From NCBI GenBank assembly GCA_014730235.1, contig WJIO01000285.1, positions 1 to 9,765 of the forward strand: 9,765 nt of DNA. Reading direction: 5' to 3'. A program made the position numbers and the translations under genes. Source of the DNA: Candidatus Poribacteria bacterium. Its GTDB lineage: Bacteria; Poribacteria; DTPJ01; WJIO01. Below are positions 7,231 through 9,765 of this stretch, piece by piece. Each line of letters opens with the position of its first letter. The first letter of the stretch is position 1. The notes beneath the pieces were generated by a model. The model did not search any database and had not been told where the DNA came from. It worked only from the letters and a program-made list of their open reading frames with translations.

Positions 7231-7351
7231 GGTTCTTCCGGGTTCAGTGTGGTAATAATTTGAAAATTTTCTCAGCTTGTCATTCCTGCGAAAGCAGGAA
7301 TGACAGCATGAAGAAGTCTCTTATCTTTACCACACTGAACCCGGAAGAACC
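7231..7351. mobile_element. MITE-like element, copy 1 (ISL3-like ends)
   Basis: A 121-base element with perfect 25-base terminal inverted repeats (7231-7255 and 7327-7351, starting GGTTCTTCCGGGTTC). TCATTTTT occurs immediately outside both ends (7223-7230 and 7352-7359), which is an 8-base target duplication. The centre holds the 28-base palindrome with a GAAA loop (7278-7305). It has no coding capacity, so it would need a transposase supplied from elsewhere. By recall, ISL3-family insertion sequences have ends beginning GGCTCTTC and make 8-base AT-rich duplications, which both fit. No parent transposase is in the window. Confidence 0.82.
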
Positions 7352-7432
7352 TCATTTTTTAACGATTACTATAAATAACATAAATGAATCTCCAAGTCAA
7401 GAAAAACTGTTTGGGACAGGTTGAATCAGTAC

Positions 7433-7644
7433 CCAAGCATAAAATTTATGTCTGTGAAAACTTTGGCTCTTCCGGTTTGAGTATGGTAATAATTTGAAAA
7501 TTTTCTCAGCTTGTCATTCCTGCTTTCGCAGGAATGACAGTATAAAGAAGTCTCTTATCTTTACCACACTGAACCCGGAAGAACCAAACTTTATTTGTTA
7601 CTCCGTTCTTCGCAATAACACTGGGATATAAAATTTATGCTTGG
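7433..7644. repeat. Inverted-repeat pair enclosing the second 121-base element
   Basis: CCAAGCATAAAATTTAT (7433-7449) pairs with 7628-7644 at 16 of 17 positions. Removing the 121-base element and one flanking repeat leaves arms about 50 bases apart. The arms are AT-rich, so part of the match could be chance. Confidence 0.4.
7465..7585. mobile_element. MITE-like element, copy 2 (ISL3-like ends)
   Basis: A second 121-base copy in the same orientation as copy 1, identical at 111 of 121 positions by direct comparison. Its right terminal repeat is identical to that of copy 1, while the left one (GGCTCTTCCGGTTTGAG...) differs at 4 of 25 positions. AAACTTT lies immediately outside both ends (7458-7464 and 7586-7592), a 7-base duplication that would be 8 if one A of the left AAAA run was lost from the right copy. 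The central palindrome is at 7512-7539 and has a TTTC loop, the reverse complement of the GAAA in copy 1. It has no coding capacity. Confidence 0.82.
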
Positions 7645-7660
7645 AATCAATACCTCTACC

Positions 7661-7690
7661 TTGACATTAAGATGAAAATTGGGGTATACT
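7661..7690 (+). promoter_or_regulatory. Sigma70-type promoter of the NtrC-type regulator gene
   Basis: TTGACA (7661-7666) is a perfect -35 box, followed by an 18-base spacer and TATACT (7685-7690), one base off the -10 consensus. Transcription would start near 7697, giving a leader of about 60 bases before the ATG at 7757. The regulator is therefore probably made constitutively by the housekeeping sigma factor. Confidence 0.75.
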
Positions 7691-7756
7691 TAATCACTGA
7701 AAAAGCTTGTTAATGTTGCGGAAAATACTATCCATATTCTTCCTGAGATAATAAAA

Positions 7757-9121
7757 ATGGGACAGGCAGCAAAAACAATCCTTGTGGTTGATGACGACGA
7801 GAATGTCAGGCGATCCATAACATTTGCTCTCAACGAAGAGGGCTATAACGCCATCCCTGCATCTGATGGTGAAAGCGCCCTGGATCATCTCAACGAAGAA
7901 AAAGTTGACCTGGTTATAACCGCCCTTAACGTTCCTACCATAGACGGCATGAAGCTTTTAGGAATAGCCAAAGAACAATTCCCCCAGGTTGACGTGATAA
8001 TGATGGCCGATGCTACCAATGTGGAAATAGCAGTTGAAGCTATTAAAAAAGGCGCTTATGACCTTCAGACCAAGCCTATAAATATTGATAAGCTGAAAAT
8101 ATCCGTTGATGAAATCCTGGAAAAACGTATAGTCGTGGTAAAGGATGATAGTATGGATCATCATCATCCCCTGGACAGCAAATATGGCCTGACCGGATTC
8201 GTAGGTAATTCAGACAGCATGCAGCAGGTGTATAAGACCATAACCCAGGTAGCACCTACCATGACCAACGTTTTATTAAATGGTGAAACCGGCACAGGTA
8301 AGAGTCTTGCAGCAAAGGCCATACACTATAACAGCCCGCGCCGAAATAAGCCTTTTATCGAGTTAAGCTGCGCCGCCTTATCGGAAAGTTTAATTGAAAG
8401 TGAGCTTTTCGGTCATGAACGAGGAGCATTTACCAACGCCGTAACATCCAAAAGAGGACGATTTGAGCTGGCCAACGGTGGAACGCTTTTCCTGAATGAC
8501 GTTTCGGATATTGCCCCTTACACCCAGGTTAAATTGCTGAGAGTATTAGAAGACCAGGAATTTGAAAGGGTTGGTGGGATGGAAACCGTTAAAGTTGATG
8601 TTAGGTTAGTGGCTGCCACCAATAAAAGCCTTGAAAATGCCATTGAAGAGGGACGTTTCAGAGAAGATTTATACTACAGGGTTAACACTGTAACCATTGA
8701 TCTTCCGGCCTTAAGGCAGCGCAAGGAAGATATACCCCTTCTGGTTGAGCATTTTATACAGGAACTTAACAGTCTTCATGGCAAAAATGTCAAAGGTATA
8801 ACGGATCAGGCCATGCAGTTTTTGATAAAATACGACTGGCCCGGTAATGTCCGGGAACTCAGGAACACCATTGAGGGAATGATAGTCATGACAACCCGTT
8901 CTTCCCTGGGGATAAATGACATACCAAAGCACATAAGACAGGTCGGGGATAAATCATGGCAGGTTGACATACATGTGGGAATGTCCGTAAAAGATGCAGA
9001 GCGGGAACTCATAGCCGAAACTTTGAAGTATACCAATAATAACAAGGCTATGGCAGCTAAAATTCTGAATATGGGACTCAGAACGCTATTCCGTAAAGTT
9101 AAGGAATATGATATAAGTTGA
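7757..9121 (+). CDS. NtrC-type sigma54 activator with degenerate receiver and altered AAA+ motifs
   Basis: A 454-residue protein with full family layout: receiver (about 6-122), sigma54-interacting AAA+ domain (about 145-372) and Fis-type helix-turn-helix (about 410-453, AAKILNMGLRTLFRKVKEY). In the receiver the acidic pocket (Asp12-Asp14) and Lys106 remain, but the phosphoacceptor site reads VITALNVP, with Ala56 where Asp is expected, and the Thr/Ser position is Ala84. In the AAA+ domain Walker A is intact (GETGTGKS, 176-183). Walker B reads LFLNDVS (Asn247-Asp248 in place of Asp-Glu), the sigma54-contact loop is GAFTNA (223-228), and the glutamate-switch Asn is Ser204. The arginine fingers (Arg302, Arg308) and the sensor II NVREL (364-368) are kept. 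So it should bind DNA and ATP, may not respond to phosphorylation, and may hydrolyse ATP poorly. No kinase gene is adjacent. The ATG at 7757 has only a weak GAG ribosome site but is the only good start after a strong promoter. Confidence 0.95.
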   Translation: MGQAAKTILVVDDDENVRRSITFALNEEGYNAIPASDGESALDHLNEEKVDLVITALNVPTIDGMKLLGIAKEQFPQVDVIMMADATNVEIAVEAIKKGAYDLQTKPINIDKLKISVDEILEKRIVVVKDDSMDHHHPLDSKYGLTGFVGNSDSMQQVYKTITQVAPTMTNVLLNGETGTGKSLAAKAIHYNSPRRNKPFIELSCAALSESLIESELFGHERGAFTNAVTSKRGRFELANGGTLFLNDVSDIAPYTQVKLLRVLEDQEFERVGGMETVKVDVRLVAATNKSLENAIEEGRFREDLYYRVNTVTIDLPALRQRKEDIPLLVEHFIQELNSLHGKNVKGITDQAMQFLIKYDWPGNVRELRNTIEGMIVMTTRSSLGINDIPKHIRQVGDKSWQVDIHVGMSVKDAERELIAETLKYTNNNKAMAAKILNMGLRTLFRKVKEYDIS

Positions 9122-9142
9122 GTTAATAGTAATGTAAATATA

Positions 9143-9156
9143 AGGAATGACAAGCT
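9143..9156. repeat. Possible relic half of the 121-base element's core
   Basis: AGGAATGACAAGCT is the exact reverse complement of 14 bases found in both 121-base elements (7274-7287 and 7508-7521), spanning half the palindrome and two bases of its flank. It sits just after the regulator stop codon. Nothing else of the element is recognisable here, so it may be a decayed remnant. Confidence 0.3.
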
Positions 9157-9216
9157 TAAATTTTCAGGATATAAGAAGCGTATTTATATCACAGTTTACG
9201 GGTGGTAGAATTAAAG

Positions 9217-9765
9217 TTAATTTAATCTATATACAATAAACCCATTATTCTGGTACATTATGGGAAAATTAAGCTTTTGTGATTTTCGCGTTACGGCAAT
9301 AGAAGCACCGTATTTCTCTTTTAATTCTTTAAATTTCTCTTCGTCAAATGAATCATAACCTTTAAGTTCCTGCATCCTGGCCCACCATTTTTTAGCATAT
9401 TTTTCCGAAAACACACAAGGTGCGCCGTCTTTCCAGTCGCCCACGATAGCACGCTGGGAATGGATACGAAATCCTCCAGTATTTCTTACTACCAGATGAA
9501 GCGCATCAACAGGCGTGTTTTCTTTACACCACCTCTGCACGTCAACCCAATCACTGTATGGCAATTTACCCGGTAGATTCACGATTTGTGTAATCTGATT
9601 TTTTATAATAGTTTGTTTTAAGGTGCTGAATCTGGGAACAACCAGCGCAAGGATAGTTGTGGCTATTATACCACTCATGGCTGCTTTCTTTAGTAACCCC
9701 CATTTCCTCCAGTTAGCAATAAAATATAAGACTAAAATAAAGGCAGTAACTATAATTATTATACG
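9217..9765 (-). CDS. Polytopic membrane protein, C-terminal part, DUF6798-like domain
   Basis: The frame is open from the right edge to a TAA at 9217, giving 182 residues of a longer protein whose N-terminus is outside the window. An internal ATG at 9678 has no ribosome site and lies inside a membrane segment, so it is not the start. Counting from the edge, one membrane segment occupies about residues 2-17, a positively charged loop (NWRKWGLLKK) follows, then a second membrane segment at about 28-45. The remaining 135 residues are soluble and should be outside the cytoplasm: WVDVQRWCKENTPVDALHLV, then TGGFRIHSQRAIVGDWKDG, then KKWWARM, ending in IMYQNNGFIVYRLN. The W..W...nTP.dA and gFr..s.R....wKd pattern matches, by recall, the C-terminal domain of DUF6798 membrane proteins, which resemble GT-C glycosyltransferases. 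Its function is unknown. It converges with the regulator gene, 95 bases apart. Confidence 0.72.
   Translation of the reverse strand, partial: RIIIIVTAFILVLYFIANWRKWGLLKKAAMSGIIATTILALVVPRFSTLKQTIIKNQITQIVNLPGKLPYSDWVDVQRWCKENTPVDALHLVVRNTGGFRIHSQRAIVGDWKDGAPCVFSEKYAKKWWARMQELKGYDSFDEEKFKELKEKYGASIAVTRKSQKLNFPIMYQNNGFIVYRLN

Larger units (their letters stand above)
7103..7370. repeat. Older inverted-repeat element split by the first 121-base element
   Basis: AGTAATCGTTAAAAAATG at 7103-7120 is perfectly complementary to 7353-7370 (18 of 18), and the match extends outward with one indel to about 7097 and 7375. The solitary palindrome lies inside. The right arm overlaps the direct repeat that flanks the 121-base element. 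Removing that element and one copy of its direct repeat restores an inverted-repeat unit of about 139 bases, so this structure predates the insertion. I could not find a clear target duplication for the older unit. Confidence 0.6.
7036..7756. other. Non-coding region packed with nested palindromic repeats
   Basis: No frame here looks coding. The stretch holds two 121-base inverted-repeat elements (7231-7351, 7465-7585), a solitary 28-base palindrome (7134-7161), two further inverted-repeat pairs that enclose the elements, and a sigma70 promoter at its right end. It separates the divergently read hydrolase and regulator genes, and its left part must also hold the hydrolase promoter, which I could not place with confidence. 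Confidence 0.8.

Noticed and set aside
7134-7585. CRISPR-like array made of the three palindromes
   Set aside because: Spacing is irregular, the repeats are perfect palindromes within larger elements with target duplications, and there are no regular spacers or cas genes.
7596-7620. TGTTA...TAACA hairpin resembling a degenerate TCATTGCGAGGAGCG-type repeat
   Set aside because: The stem is only 5 bases with a 15-base loop, and the resemblance rests on memory with several mismatches.
7694-7756. In-frame upstream extension of the regulator gene
   Set aside because: The frame is open back to 7694 but contains no ATG, GTG or TTG in frame, so the ATG at 7757 is the first usable start.
7036-7756. 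Sigma54-type (-24/-12) promoter as a target of the regulator
   Set aside because: No GG-N10-GC pair with a TGGCAC-like and TTGC-like context was found; the promoter present is of sigma70 type.
8806-9153. Minus-strand 115-residue frame with a hydrophobic start
   Set aside because: It lies antisense to the AAA+ and Fis domains of the regulator gene and has no ribosome site or recognisable domain.
9168-9190. AT-rich hairpin as terminator of the regulator gene
   Set aside because: The stem is 7 A/T-rich bases with a 9-base loop and no T-run after it, so termination is not supported.

Overview
The window is AT-rich DNA from a Gram-negative-type (diderm) bacterium. Two gene products carry lipoprotein signal peptides, and one operon encodes families usually tied to the outer membrane or periplasm (LPP20, FlgO/CsgG-like). 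I cannot name the phylum. The domain mix (ECF sigma factor, FG-GAP lipoprotein, DUF4384, SGNH hydrolase, a membrane protein with a DUF6798-like tail, NtrC-type regulator) and the small palindromic repeats would fit an uncultivated, environmental lineage, but that is inference.

Left two thirds (1-6240, all minus strand, read right to left): an ECF sigma factor (6240-5677) and a zinc-binding membrane anti-sigma factor (5675-5184) are separated by one base. They are followed at short spacing by a secreted protein with a FlgO/CsgG-like core and an NTF2-like tail (5171-4038), and by a large lipoprotein with three LPP20-like segments and a C-terminal DUF4384 domain (4013-1632). After a hairpin comes an FG-GAP repeat lipoprotein (1505 to beyond the left edge) that is not antisense noise but a real 501-codon open frame. 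I read the first four genes, perhaps all five, as a sigma-controlled cell-envelope operon: the anti-sigma senses or gates, the sigma transcribes the operon and other targets, and the exported products act in the periplasm and envelope. No such system is known to me by name.

Middle (6241-7756): a minus-strand SGNH/GDSL hydrolase (7035-6391) has its own rho-independent terminator. It is followed by a 720-base non-coding region full of nested palindromes. Two 121-base elements with 25-base terminal inverted repeats are each flanked by a 7-8 base direct repeat, the mark of transposition. Each carries a 28-base palindrome in its centre, and this core is flipped between the two copies. A third copy of the palindrome lies alone, inside an older inverted-repeat structure that the first element has split. 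A consensus-like sigma70 promoter ends the region.

Right (7757-9765): a plus-strand NtrC-type sigma54 activator has all three expected domains, but its receiver lacks the phosphoacceptor aspartate, its Walker B acidic pair is Asn-Asp instead of Asp-Glu, and its GAFTGA loop reads GAFTNA. It converges on a minus-strand partial gene for a membrane protein whose C-terminal soluble domain resembles DUF6798; this gene runs off the right edge.
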